DNA of 64,000 nt from positions 1 to 64,000 of the forward strand of contig JAZBQD010000063.1 in the NCBI GenBank assembly GCA_036583965.1, read 5' to 3'. The notes below the pieces were generated by a model, which was not told where the DNA came from, made no database searches, and was given only the letters and a program-made list of their open reading frames with translations. This document shows positions 12,146-24,041 of this stretch, piece by piece. Made by a program: the position numbers and the translations under genes. The first letter of the stretch is position 1. Every line of letters starts with the position of its first letter. Source of the stretch: Prunella strophiata. Taxonomy: Eukaryota; Chordata; Aves; Passeriformes; Prunellidae.

Positions 12146-12803
12146 GATCACAGAATATTCTGACTTGAAAGGGATCAACAAGGATCATCAAGTCCAACTC
12201 TTAAGTGAATGACTCATCCAGGGATTGAAGCTGTTGCCAGAATGGTTTTTGCTTTTATATATTCTTTATATTCTTTACACATATATTTGTGGCTCTGTAA
12301 TTATTGTATTCATAGCTAGTCCCAGTACTTTTCCCTATCTTTTCTCCACCCTGATAGGCAGAAAGAAACACATTCCAGAGCTCCAAGCAGGGGGCCCAAG
12401 GTCCCTATCCTATCTTCCTTCTTTCTGGGAACCAAGGTTGAAACCAGCTTTTCAAGACACATTTTCATAAACAAGGTTTGGTTTCTGTCTGAGGGGTGAG
12501 GATTTAGAAAGGGATTGAACCAGGGGGGACATTACCTCACCACTTATGTCTCTAATTGGGGACTTTTGTCAGTTATGCTAATTTGCTAAACCTATAAAAC
12601 TGCATTCACCCAATGCAGGGGTTGGCATTTGAGAATTTTCCATATCTGCCCATTGGAGACCTCCAATAAAGACCAGCCTTTATATTACCTCCTATACTAA
12701 TATTATCTAAAAAGTGTGTTGTTTCATTTCTAGGTTCTTTAAGGCATCAAAGCCTCAACCTTGGTGTTAATAACACCATGCTCTAACCAGCTGAGCTAAT
12801 CTC
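12146..12803 (-). mobile_element. tRNA-Ile-derived SINE with CR1-like tail, split
   Basis: On the minus strand 12803-12750 gives a tRNA-like head (TTAGCTCAGCTGGTTAGAGC, then CCAAGGTTGAGG), matching the D arm to T arm of tRNA-Ile. The other half, 12231-12146, continues the T arm and then reads AAGAGTTGGACTTGATGATC, as in CR1 tails. The two halves are separated by the LTR at 12232-12749. The arrangement matches the finch SINE known as TguSINE1. The anticodon-loop change and the split rule out a working tRNA. Confidence 0.75.
12232..12749 (+). mobile_element. Solo class I LTR (family H) inside the SINE
   Basis: It starts TGTTGCCAGAATGG and ends GGCATCA. A perfect 4-bp duplication AAGC flanks it at 12228-12231 and 12750-12753. 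TATAAAA near 12592 and AATAAA near 12664 give promoter and polyadenylation signals. A second copy followed by a primer-binding site is at 60794-61299. Confidence 0.9.
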
Positions 12804-13540
12804 AAGTCTCCCTGGAATACAGAGCAATGACTCAATTTTGATGAGACCTGGCAAATTGGCTATATTAGACTACTTCCATGAACATGGCAAGGCAAGCACT
12901 ACATACTCACTATGGTAGAAGCAACTATCAGGAGGCTAAAAACACACCCTATAAACATTGCCACTACCCAAAACACCATCTCAGGCCTTGAAGGGGAACT
13001 TTTGTGGCAACATGGTACTGCAGAAAAAATTGAGTCAGACAATGGGACTCATTTCCATAGTAACCTTATAAACTCTTGGGCAAAGAAACATGGCATTGAG
13101 TGGATATATCACATCCCCTATCACTCACAAGCATCTGAAAAGATCGAGAGATATAGTGGACTGTTAAAAACTATGTTGAGACTGCTGATTGATGGGGCAT
13201 GGAAGCATTGGGATAAAAATTTACCAGAAGCCACTTGACTGGTTAACTCCAGAGGATCTGCTAACTGCCCTGGTACTGCCCAAACAAAACCCCTACATAC
13301 TGTGAGAGGAGATAAGGTCCCTGTACTGCACACAGGGAAGTGGCTGAGAAAGTTGATGTGGATTTCTCCTCTCACAGGAAAAGGTAAACCCATTAATGGG
13401 ATTGTCTGTTCAAGGACCTGTGTGTACTTGGTGGGTAATGCAGAAGGATGGAGAGACTTGGTATGTGCCTCAAGGCGATTTAATCTTGGGGGAAAATAAT
13501 TTGTGGTGTGAGTTGTATGGTGTATGTATATTTCCCTTGA
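12804..13540 (+). pseudogene. ERVL-2 integrase core and C-terminus
   Basis: The core includes a TMVEATI-like strand, then EKIESDNGTHFHSNLI with the second catalytic Asp, then [16 protein letters not shown] with the Glu. The C-terminus carries [23 protein letters not shown]. Stops interrupt it. It ends against a minus-strand CR1. Confidence 0.8.
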
Positions 13541-13544
13541 CACA

Positions 13545-13732
13545 GTTTGAGACTGTGACCTCTTTTCTGTCAGTTGCTGCCTGGAGAAAGAGACCAACAC
13601 CCACCTGACTAAACTACCCTTCAGGAAGTTGTAGAGAGTGATAAGGTCACCTCTGAGTCTCCTTTTCTCCAGGCTAAACAACCCCAGCTCCCTCAGTCAT
13701 TCCTCATAGGGCTTTTGTTCCAAGCCCCTCAC
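13545..13732 (-). mobile_element. CR1-a, 3' proximal part
   Basis: Minus-strand CR1 ORF2 tail (CTCCAGGCTAAACAACCCC region). It continues after the LTR at 13733-14290. Confidence 0.8.
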
Positions 13733-14290
13733 TGTAAGAGATGGTCCGAAGTTTCCTTCATTTGCCTCACAACCATCGCAAGGACCCTGAAGACCCCTGA
13801 CAGGAGTTCTGGCCTGGCTGAGGTAGATGCTTGCCAAGTGATTGTTTGCAGGTGTGCTTGCTGTGCCTTCATGGAACAAGGTCTGAAAAGCAGTGGCTTG
13901 TCCTTGCACGCTTGCACCTGATTCACAGACCAAGAGGTCTCATCACAATGGCCCATGAATCTTCCCCACCTTTTGGCCAAATGCCACTCACTTTGGATTA
14001 AGACTATATAAACTGTAACTTTCTGAGATGACTTCGGTGAACCCCCACGGATGATGGCGAATCTATGTGGCTGGACCATGAGGATTATGTCACGCTGTTA
14101 GCTATATTCCCCCTCCCCCCCTTCTCCTTTCTATCCTTTATTCCCTTTTTTTTCGATTCCTCTATCGCATTTGCTGTTGACATTCAATAAACGTGTATTT
14201 GTGGTGGTTGAACTGATAGTCCCCTGCCGTTTGTCTTTTGCACTTTTGGGATAGGTAAACGAACCATCACGACCCTTGCGGATCGTGACA
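13733..14290 (+). mobile_element. Solo LTR in CR1-a
   Basis: It starts TGTAAGAGATGG and ends GATCGTGACA. It is flanked by a perfect 5-bp duplication CTCAC (13728-13732 and 14291-14295). TATATAAA is near 14004 and AATAAA near 14187. Confidence 0.92.
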
Positions 14291-16599
14291 CTCACTAGCC
14301 TTGTTGCCCTTGTCTGGACGTGCTCAAGCATTTCAACATCCTTCCTAAACTGAGGGGCCCAGAACTGGACACAGTACTCAAGGTGTGGCCTCACCAGTGC
14401 CAAGTACAGGGGGAGAATGACCTCCCTGCTCCTGCTGGCCACACTATTCTTGATACAGGCCAGGATGTCGCTGGCCTTCTTGCCCACCAGGGCACACTGC
14501 TGGCTCATGTTCAGTCAGCTGTCGACCAGTACCTCTAGGCCCCTTTCTGCCTGGGCACTGTCCAGCCACACCGTCCCCAGCCTATAGTGCTTCAGGGGGT
14601 TATTGTGGCCAAAATGCAGAACTTGGGACTTGGACTTATTAAACTTCATCTTGTTAGATTCTGCTCATCCATCCAGCCTGTCCAGGTCTCTCTGCAGAGC
14701 CATCCTACCTTCCAACAGATCAACACATGCTCCCAGCTTAGTGTCATCCACAAATTTACTAATGGAAGACTCAATCCCCTCATCTATGTCATCAATAAAA
14801 ATATTGAACAGAACTGGCCCCAGCACAGACCCCTGAGGGACACCACTGGTGACTGGCCGCCAGATGGATGCAGCACCGTTCACCACCACTCTCTGGGCCT
14901 GGCCATCCAGTCAGTTCCTAACCCAGCAAAGAGTGCTCCTGTCTAAGCTGTGGGGTGCCATTTTTTTCCGGGAGTATGCTGTGGGAGACAGTATCAAATG
15001 CCTTGCTGAAGTCCAAATAGACAACATCCACAACCTTTCCCTATCCACCAGGGGGGTCACCTGGTCATAAAAGGAGATCAGGTTGGTCAAACATGACCTA
15101 CTCAACCTAAACCTATGCTGGCTAGGTCTGATACCCTGGCCATCCTGCAGATGCTGCATGATGACACTCAGTATAAACTGCTCCATTATCTTGCCAGGTA
15201 CGGAGGTCAGGCTGACTGGTCTATAATTACTAGGAGCCTCCTTCCCACCCTTTTTGTGAATGGGTGTCACATTGGCCAGTTTCCAGTCATCTGGAACCTC
15301 GCCAATGAGCCAAGACTGTTAGTAAATGATGGAGAGTGGCTTCGCAAGCTCATCTGCCAGCTCTCTCATCACCCTGGGATGGATCCCATCTGGTCCCATA
15401 GATTTATGAATATCCAAGCATCTCAAAAGTTCTCTGACTGCCTCCTCTTGGATAATGAAGGGACCATTCTGTTCCCTGGCACCATCAACCAACCCAAGAA
15501 GACAGTTGTCCTGGGGACAAGCTGTCTTCCCACTAAAGACTGAGGCAAAGAAGGCTTTAAGCACCTCTGCCTTTTCCTCATCTGCAGTTACTAAGTTCCC
15601 TCTCTCATCCAGTAAAGAACAAAGGTTGGTCTTACCCTTCCTTTTGCCATTAATATATTTGTAAAAACATTTTTTTTATTATCCTGAGAGACCTGACCCT
15701 CCTTCCAAAGATGCTACATCCTCTTTTTATTCCTAAGTTCCTCCAAAACCTCCTTGCCTATCCAGGCTGGGCGTTTGCCTTGTCAACTCATCTTTTGGCA
15801 CACAGGGACAGTCTGTTCCTGTGCCCTCAAGATATCTGTTTTGAAGCACGCCCACTTTTCCTGGACTTCTTTGTTTTTAAGGGCTGCTTCCCAAGGAGCT
15901 CTCTGAGTAAGTCTCCTAAATAGGCCAAAGTCTGCCCTCCAGAAGTCCAGTGTAAGAGTATTATTGGTGTTCCTCCTCATTTCACTAAATATTGAGAACT
16001 CTATAATTTCATGATCACTCTTCCCCAAGCAGCCTCCAACCACTACATCTCCCACCAGCCCATCTCTATTTGAAAACAGCAGGTCTAACACAGTCCCTCC
16101 CCTGGTGGGTCCACCCACCAGCTGTGACAAGAAATTGTCCTCCATACACTCTAAAAATTTCCTGGACTGCCTTTTTTTCTGCTGTATTAAGTTCCCAGCA
16201 GATGTCTGGTAGGTTGAAGTCACCTACAAGAACAAGGGCTGATGATCCTGAAACAGTACATAATTTTTTATAGAATAAGTTGTCCACCTCTTCATCCTGG
16301 TTGGGTGGACGATAACAAACTCCTAGTAGGATGTCAGCCTTGTTGGCCTTCCCCTTAATTCTTACCCAAAGGCATTCAACTCCATCTTCATAAGTTTCAA
16401 TACTTATGGCATCAAAAGCCTCCTTAATATAAAGGGCCACCCCTCCACTTTTTCTCCCTTTCCTGTCTCTCCTCAAGAGCTTGTAGCCATTCAGTGCAGT
16501 GCTCCAGCCATGTGAGTCATCCCACCACATTTCTGTGATGGCAATAACATCATAGCTTTGCTGTTGCATGATGGCTTCCAGATCTTCTTGTTTATTACC
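14291..16599 (-). mobile_element. CR1-a ORF2, RT and endonuclease
   Basis: Read on the minus strand. Endonuclease starts near 16602 (MGNKQEDLEAIMQQQSYDVI) with the SDH motif near 16010. RT follows with [20 protein letters not shown]. The catalytic site is FVDD (SKFVDDTK, near 14745) instead of the usual FADD. The tail continues to 13545. Stops and frameshifts break the frame. It adjoins another CR1 at 16600. Confidence 0.9.
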
Positions 16600-16850
16600 C
16601 ATGCTGATCCCTGGGGGACCCCACTGGTGACTGGCTGCCAGATGGATGCAGCACCATTCACCACCACTCTCTGGGTCCGGCCATCCAGCCAGTACTTAAC
16701 CCAGCAAAGAGTGCTCCTGTCCAAGCCGTGGGGTGCCAGCTTTTCCAGGAGTATGCTGTGGGAGACAGTGTCAAAGGCTTTGCTGAAGTCCAGATAGACA
16801 ACATCCACAGCCTTTCCCCATCCACCAGGCAGGTCACCTGGTCATTGTAG
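16600..16850 (-). mobile_element. CR1-b, RT fragment
   Basis: It encodes [20 protein letters not shown] and VTSGVPQGS on the minus strand. The same RT block already occurs in CR1-a at 14849-14960. It is separated from the rest of CR1-b by a solo LTR. Confidence 0.85.
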
Positions 16851-17870
16851 TGGTTTTGGTTCACCAATTTGAGAGTTCCCAGCCAATGCACCAATGAGTG
16901 TGATGAGTTCAGTGCTGGCCAATCAACAGTGCACTCACTAGAATGTACTTACTCATTTCTTGCTGTGATGTAAGATTAGGAGAAAGGTAAAGCAGGCTCA
17001 AAACTTTAAAAGGGTATAAAGAAAAATTTATTAACGGTAACTAAAAGAAAGAGTAATAAGAATCAGAACAAAACCTTCCGGACACTTCTCCTCCCCCTAC
17101 AACCTTTTCTTTCCTACTGACGATGTAAAGAGACAAAACCTAAAATTTTCAGTATGTTTACCACCTCTAGAATAGTCTTTCTTCAGTTCACTTAGGGAGA
17201 GAAGTCTCACTTGTTAATGTTATGGAGACTTCTCCACAAGAAAACAGTTCTCTTGTGGCTCTCAGTTTTCCACGAATAGCAGCCCCCTGGGGAAATCTGC
17301 AATCATGAAATCCCTCCCATTTTCCACAAGCTTTTCCCACAGCTGTGTTTATGGGCCATGTCAACTTATGGGATACTGTTTTAAAGATGAGCTGTTCAAA
17401 AGCAAAGGTTCTCATTATCTAGCTCTGAAATCATCTTCATCTCCAAGAACAGAGATCTTCTCTTCCTGGGGGCACAGGATTTTCAGCACTCTTCTCTCCT
17501 TCTCTGTTCAAACTTCTTATAGGATCACAGCTACTTTAACATCTGCTTACTTCAGCATGGAGGCCTTTGCTCAATATCTACAATTTGAACACTTTCATCT
17601 CCCCATACCTTCATGCATTATAGGGAAAAAAGAGTCCTTCTCCATAGTTTTACAAGAGGATTTCAGCCTAAAACTCAAGGCATAGCCTCATCCCTCCTAT
17701 CTGGGACTTGACTTCTTCACTGACCTCAATGTCTTTATGTTGGTCCTCTACATGCTTGCATCTTCTTCCTTTCTCTCACTCGAGGGGGGATTGAAGCACT
17801 GAAAGAGTTACCATCTCGCCTGGGACCTGCAGATGGTCACATGACTCCAGCCGGGCAGGAACTGCAGCTG

Positions 17871-17910
<40 letters not shown>

Positions 17911-17977
17911 CGCTGATGGCTTTCCAGTGGCTGGAAGCTTTGCATCACTTCCGTGAATGCCTCCCATGCAAAACCAC
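16851..17977 (-). mobile_element. Solo LTR of about 1.1 kb in CR1-b
   Basis: The tips TGTAGTGGTTTTG and CAAAACCACCACA are inverted. A 5-bp duplication GTCAT flanks it (about 16846-16850 and 17978-17982), and the CR1 RT is continuous across it. AATAAA on the minus strand near 17030 sets the orientation. It carries a 39-base G run on the plus strand. Confidence 0.85.
17872..17910. repeat. 39-base G homopolymer
   Basis: Uninterrupted G run inside the solo LTR. The minus-strand frame reads polyproline, which is not a gene. Confidence 0.95.
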
Positions 17978-19954
17978 CACAGTCATAAAGGAGATCAGGT
18001 TGGTCAAGCACAACCTGTCCCTCCTAAACCCATGCTGGCTGGGTCTGATCCCCCGGCCATCCCATAGGTGCTGTGTGATGGCACTCAAGATGATCTGTTC
18101 CATAGTCTTGCTGGGCACCAAGGTCAGGCTGACAGGCCTGTAGTTTCCTGGATCCTCCTTCCAGTCCTTCTTGTGGGTGGGTGTCACATTGGCCAGCTTC
18201 CAGTCATCTGGGAACTCTGCAGTGAGCCAGGACTGATGGTAAATGATGGAGAGTGGCGTTGCAATCTTGTCTGCCAGCTCCCTCATCACCCTAGGATGTA
18301 TCCCATCTGGTCCCATGGATTTGTGAGCATCTAAGTGGCTCAGCAGGTCTCTGACTGCTTCCTCATGGATAACAGGGGGTCCATTCTGCTCCTTGACACC
18401 ATCTATCAGATCAGTAGGACAGTTGTCCTGAGGACAACCTGTCTTTCTGTTGAAAATTGAGGCAAAGAAGGTGTTAAGTACCTCTGCCTTTTCCTCATCT
18501 TTAGTTACTAAATTCCCTCCCGCATCTAATAGAGAATGGAGGTTGTCCTTGCCCTTCCTTTTGCTATGAATGAATTTCTAAAAATAGTTTTCATTGTCCT
18601 TCACAGAAGTGGCCAGATTGAGTTCTAACTGGGCTTTTGCCTCTCTAATATTTTTCCTACATGACCTAGCAACTCCCTTCAGCATTTCCTGAGATACTTG
18701 ACCCTCCCTCCAAATGTGATACACCCTCTTTTTTTTTCCCTTAGTTCCTTCAAAAGCTTCTTGCCCATCCAGGCGTTCCTGCTTGTCTCATCTTTGGTCA
18801 CATAGGGACAGTCTGTTCCTGTGCCTTCAAGATTTCTGTTTTGAAGTACGCCCATGCTTTCTGGACTCCTTTGTTTTTAAGGGCTGCTTCCCAAGGAACT
18901 CTCCAAATAAGTGTCTTGAATAGGCCAAAGTCCAGTGTGGAAGTTTTATTGATGCCTCTCCTTGTTTCAACAAATATTGAAAACACTATAATTTCATGAT
19001 CACTGTGCCCCAGATGGCCTCCATCCACCACATCTCCCACCAGCACATCTCTATTTGAAAACAGCAGGTCTAACACAGTCCCTCCCCTGGTAGGCTCACC
19101 AGCTGTGACAAGAAGTTGTCCTCCATACACTCTAAGAACCTCCTAGAATGCCTCTTCTCTGCTGTGTTGAGTTCGCAGCAGATATCTGGCAGGTTAATGT
19201 CACCTACAAGAACAAGGGCTGGTGGTCTTGAAACATCCACCAGCTGCTTGTAGAATAACTTATCCATGTCTTCATCCTGGTAGGGTGGTCTATAACAGAC
19301 TCCCACCGGGATGTCAGCCTTGTTGGCCTTCCCCCTGATTCTTACCCATAGGCACTTGACTTTAGCATCATTAGTCTCAATTTCCATGGTGTCAAGACCC
19401 TCCCTAATATAAAGGGCCACTCCTCCCCTCTTCTCCCTCTCCTGTCTCTTCTGAAGAGCTTGTAGCCATCCAGTGCAGTGCTCCAGATATGGAAGCCATC
19501 CCACCACATTTCTGTGATGATGACTACATCATAGCTTTCTTGCTGTACCATGGCTTCCAGATCTTCTTGTTTGGTACCCATGCTGCGTTCATTAGTGTTT
19601 ATGCACTTCAAGTGGGCTGCTGATTTCACCCCTGATTCTGGCTTACCACCCTTGGACTTGTTCCTGGAGATCCTAGTTGCATCCCCTTTCCCCTTCAAAC
19701 CTAGTTTAAAGCCCTCTCAATGAGTCCTGCCAATTAATGGGCTAGAATCCTTTTGCCCTTAATAGATAGATGGAGCCCATCTGGCCCCAGCAGGTCAGGT
19801 GCCGTAAAAGTTGCCCCATGATCAAAGAACCCAAAATTCTGCTGATGGCACCAGCCCTTAAGCCACTTGTTGATAATGCAGGTTCTGCTGTTCCTTTCAT
19901 CATTTGTCCCTGCCACCAAAGTGACTGAGCAGAACATCCCCTATGCTCCTGTGC
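17978..19954 (-). mobile_element. CR1-b ORF2 N-terminal half and end of ORF1
   Basis: On the minus strand the ORF1 C-terminus comes first, an esterase-like end with LGPDGLHLSIKGKRILAH near 19740-19790. The endonuclease follows (YDVVIITEMWWD near 19530, SDHEIIVFS near 19000), then the start of RT (MGPDGIHPRVMRELADKIAT near 18310). It is broken by stops. Confidence 0.88.
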
Positions 19955-20347
19955 TGTTGCGGTTAGTGTTTATGTTACCCCAGCTTTTAGTTTTGTAATC
20001 CAGGTTCTCTGATAATGGTTGCTTCCAAATCCCTTCCTATGTTCCAAGTTGGTTTCTCCCTAAATTGTATCCACCCCTGATGTAAACCACCCCCCTTTCT
20101 CCTCCCCTTTGCTCTCATTGGAGCTGGCTCTGTAAACCACTCCCCTTTACTCCTCCCCTAAGGTTGTCCCATTGGCTAGCTGTTTGTACCCACCCACTGG
20201 TTTTGGCCTGTTTATAAACCCCTGTAGGGCTGGTCTCTCTCTCTTTTCACTTCTGAATCTCTGGATTAAAGACCTGCTGGAATATCAGGTGGAGAGCATC
20301 CTTCGATTTTTTTACTTTTCTCCCTGATGCTGATAAAGCTAATCACA
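19955..20347 (+). mobile_element. Solo LTR in CR1-b ORF1
   Basis: It starts TGTTGCGGTTAG and ends AAGCTAATCACA, with TTTATAAAC near 20210 and ATTAAA near 20264. The flanks CTGTGC and CTGTAG agree at 4 of 6 bases, so the edges are probable rather than certain. Confidence 0.7.
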
Positions 20348-21174
20348 CTGTAGAGCTGCAGCTCTGAAGTTCAGCTCCTGGTGGATTTATTCTGGAGTTG
20401 TTCGATACACTTTGGCGTGGCTGCTGGTGTTCTAAAAGAGCTAGTTAAAGACTCCAGTGGTTGTGTCACTGCCCCATCAACCACTCAACCCAGAACCTTG
20501 AAGTCCCTTTTGATTGCCCTGGTGCTCTTCTTTTCAGTCTCATCACTGCCAGCCTGGAGTATCAGCAGTGGGTAATAATCAGAGGATTGAATCAGCTCAG
20601 AAAGTCTCCTGGTGATATCCCATACTTGGGCCCCAGGGAGGCAGCAGACCTCCATTTGGGATGGGTCCAGTCAACATATGGGGCCCTCTGTTCCCCTCAG
20701 AAGGGAGTCACTTACTACGACTACCCTTCTTTTCTTTTTAATGCTAGAGGTAGTGATTGATCTGACAGACGAAATCTAATTGAGAAGCTCTCCAGGCAGA
20801 TAATTTTCTTTGATGTTGTCTGGCTGACCCTCTGGATCCAGGGCTTCATACCTATTCTGAAGTGGCACCAGGGTAGGAGGGGGGTTGGGAGGAATTTTTG
20901 CTAACTTCCCGAGTAGGGACCCATTTCCACTCCCCTTCATCTACTAGGTCTCCTCCTTCTGCCTGATGGTAGGAGGCAGGGGAGTCCTTTTACTCCTGGT
21001 GAGCTTCTTTCAGGGATGGAAGGGTGAAACTCCACCCATCTATTTACCTTTCACTTTCCCTAATACTCCTTAGTCTTTCTACTTCCTCCTTATGCTCAGC
21101 CACCAGACAGAGGAGATCATTCATCTGTTCACACTGCACACAGGTGTCTTTTGCACCCTCCCCTGGTACTACTG
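20348..21174 (-). mobile_element. CR1-b ORF1, middle part
   Basis: Minus-strand ORF1 sequence, including GPKYGISPGDF and the EWKWVPTRE stretch near 20910-20940. The same stretch occurs at 48462-48490. It is split from its N-terminal part by an LTR. Confidence 0.7.
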
Positions 21175-21696
21175 TGTCCTGGGTTGACAGGAAATGAGGT
21201 TTTCAGGAAGCTGTGGCCAAAAAACCAATTAGAAATAAGTTTGTATATTGACACCTGAGCTGGCCACTAAAGTTTTGGATCCGCCTCTGAGAACACAAAG
21301 GGGTTAAAAAGCTGAGAATTCCCGAGAGACGCTCTCTTTCCTTCCGGTCAGTTATGTTTCCAAAGAAGTCTGTGGTACAGGAGGGACTCCTCTCTCCTTG
21401 ATGGACTGGGGGTTGATTGCTCGGGGAGTGGTAACAGGATTGTTATTGTGCATTTGAAGTATTGTTTTGATGTATTGTGGTAGACTATTTTGGGGGGGAG
21501 AGGAGGAGGAATGTTTTGAAGGCTTTCATTTCCAAGTGTGTGTGTGTTTCTATTGTAGTTGTAAGTTAATAAATTTCTTCTGTATTTCAAGGCTGTGCCT
21601 GCTCTGTTTTATTCCTAGTCCCATCTCACAAGACTTAATTGAAGGAAATACATTTTCATGGGGGCACTGGCATTGTGCCAGTGTCAAACCATGACA
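21175..21696 (+). mobile_element. Solo LTR in CR1-b ORF1
   Basis: It starts TGTCCTGGGTTG and ends CAAACCATGACA. The flanks are TACTG and TTCTG (4 of 5). AATAAA is near 21568. It is related to the LTRs at 28198 and 62133. Confidence 0.85.
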
Positions 21697-22612
21697 TTCT
21701 GACAGGCTCAAACACTCCTTATAGGAAGGGGTCTGGACAGATGCATATGTTGGGTTAACAGATGCTGGTGTAAGAAAAGAGTTAGACAACGACAGCAGCA
21801 GCACCAGCAGCAGGTCTCTCTGACACGGCATGTACCTGAGACAGAACTGAATGAACGAGTTCCTACTTCTATGTCAACATAGACACACATTCTTCATGCA
21901 CACTCTTCACGCTTCTTTACCATGGCTTTGGAGAGAACAATGGGAAATGTCAAGAGGACAGATTTATTGTAGGACTATGATCATGTCTATAAGCTGTAAC
22001 AAAAAAAAAAAAAAAAAAAAAAAAAAGGCTCTTAGAAGTAAAGATATATATACTGATGCTTCCAAATAAACCTTAGATTCACCTAGATTCACTCAGACTC
22101 TCTGTCTCTGCTGGTGAGTCTTGTCTCTTCATGTATCACATGCATCTTTCTTGAGGAGTTCTGTTTGGGTTGGTACACTTTTATTACCTACAGCTTTTGA
22201 TTGTTTGGAGACCATTGCTGAAAAAAAAAAACAACCCAAAACCAACCAACCAACCAACCAAACCCCAACACAAAATTAAAAAAAACCAAAACAAACCACT
22301 AACAGGACGATGTCTACAACCCTGCCTGCTTGCCCTGCCTGTGCAAACTGCCACGCAAACTGCTGTGCCACGCCCTCAAAGATGTGCCAGGTCTGTTTGC
22401 CTGCTTCCGTTCACTGTGCTACCGAGAGCCTTCTTTTAATTGTACCTCCGATGATCAGAGAAAGCCCCTCTCTGTGTCTGAATGGCTGACGAGAGGCATT
22501 TGCTCCCCTCAGCATCCTGACCTCCACTTAAGACTGCCACTGACTGTCACATCCTCAATTAGTTTATGAGCAGCAGATTCAGATGTGCATTCCCCCAGTT
22601 GGCCCATCCAGC
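21697..22612 (-). mobile_element. CR1-b ORF1 start and 5' region
   Basis: It matches by eye the sequence at 48700-49070 (AGCTCAAACACTCC, then CCAAAACCAACCAACC on the plus strand). An A-run at about 22001-22026 and (CCAA)n near 22240-22260 interrupt it. I see no gene in the part from 21780 to 22170, which could hold another small insertion. Confidence 0.55.
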
Positions 22613-23081
22613 TGTTGCCAGATGAAAAATTGTTTGCACCTTGTGGGATAATACAATGCTTATTCTTCAAAAAACCACTGGCCTATGGAACTGCACAAAA
22701 CTTATTCTGTAAGAAGAACTGGAAAGCATCCAGCCCAGTTGTGCCAACTTTTACCACTTCACCAAGTATTTAGGCATGACTTTAGGGTTGTCGACCACCA
22801 GGAACTACCAGAGACCCCCAGAACAGAAGAACACATGCATGAAGGGGAGGGAAAATATGTTAATGATTTCAGGTAAATTATTTTCATCTGTATGTGTATT
22901 TTGTGAAAATCAGTGAAAATGTATGTAAAATGCAATATATAAACAGGCACTCTTTCTGTACTCTGCACGCATGATTTTTGGAGGCAATATCTACTTGTGC
23001 ATTCAGACAAATAAAGAATGCCTGCTTCTTAATGCTACACTGCTATTAAGGAGATTTTACTTGTACTGATTTTTGGTAACA
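22613..23081 (+). mobile_element. Class I provirus, 5' LTR
   Basis: It starts TGTTGCCAGATG and ends TTTTTGGTAACA. TATATAAA lies near 22937 and AATAAA near 23010. It pairs with the 3' LTR at 43372-43835. By eye the two differ by more than 10%, so the insertion is old. The base before the LTR is CAGC and after the 3' LTR is CACC, a possible 4-bp duplication. Confidence 0.88.
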
Positions 23082-23085
23082 GTTT

Positions 23086-23103
23086 TGGCACTCCAGATGG
23101 GAC
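23086..23103 (+). other. Primer-binding site, tRNA-Arg-like
   Basis: TGGCACTCCAGATGGGAC begins 5 bases after the LTR. As I recall tRNA-Arg 3' ends, it matches at about 15 of 18 positions. The related element at 61306 has TGGTGCCCCCAGATGGGAC. Confidence 0.6.
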
Positions 23104-23247
23104 CTACTCCTAAAATTCAATGGATCCAAGGGATCGCGGGATCTCCAGTTGTCATTGAGGGATTCTCGGGGAGAACCTGCAATCCCTGGATGAAAGAAAA
23201 CCGGAGCAAGACCCCTGGCAAGATAAAGGCATTCTTTACATTAAAGG
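23104..23247 (+). other. Class I leader
   Basis: Non-coding leader between the primer-binding site and an inserted LTR-like block. Confidence 0.55.
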
Positions 23248-24041
23248 TGACATAGTTTAACACAATTTAAATAAGTGGGCATTCTAAAATTAGTTACCTC
23301 CCCTTAATTTTAACCAATCCCTTTCCACTAATAAGGAACAAATATGAGTAGATATAAGTTTAAAAACAGCAGTTTACTAACAGGCGGAACAGCAACAGGC
23401 AAAAAAATAACAGTAAATAACCACTAGATATGAAACTGCTAAATCTCACTGACCCCACAGGAAAAAAGAGAGACCCAAAATGTCAGAAATATCCTTTCCG
23501 ATATGGCGCCCACCATGGTGACTGCGTGGCTTGAAAGACAAAGAGAAAATGATGTCAGGTCTCTATCCCAAGATGCCGCATTCCAGGAGACAAAGGGAAA
23601 AAAGATGGCTGACCAAAAGAACCCTCCTGGGAAGGTAGGATCTTGAGGAGCAGTTCTAGTGGCAGATGAAGACTTGCCAGCATGTGTGGGGTCAACTCCG
23701 CCACCAGCTGCTTCCTCCTGGCACCTGCAGGACTCTGCTGGTGTTGGTGCTGATGTTCTCCATGCTGCAGGTGTGTTGGGGGGGGGGGGGGGGGGGGGGA
23801 AAGGGTCTGTCAGCACCGATGCAGGATGACCCAGCCCCCTGAGACCAGCTCAAGCTTCACTGCAGATAGAGTTTGCAAAGTCCACTCCAAAAGCAGTTTC
23901 TATTTGTAAAATGCCGTTTTTCTGAGTTGCTACAGTTGCAAGCCCAGAAACACACCCAAAGCAACTGCCTCCAAAGCTGAGCCTCTGCCTTTAGCAAATG
24001 CTGCCATATGGAATACAATAATGTTTTGGATTACCCATGAC
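23248..24041 (-). mobile_element. LTR-like block in class I leader
   Basis: It starts TGACATAGTTTAACAC and ends CCATGACA. The first bases look like the end of passerine LTRs read backwards. A 22-base G run lies at 23778-23799. There is no clear target duplication, so the edges are approximate. Confidence 0.45.

Noticed and set aside
12750..12803. Functional tRNA-Ile gene
   Set aside because: The T arm is separated by a 518-bp LTR, there is no intact acceptor stem, and the rest matches a SINE.
17776..18011. Polyproline protein
   Set aside because: It is the reverse reading of a 39-base G run inside an LTR.
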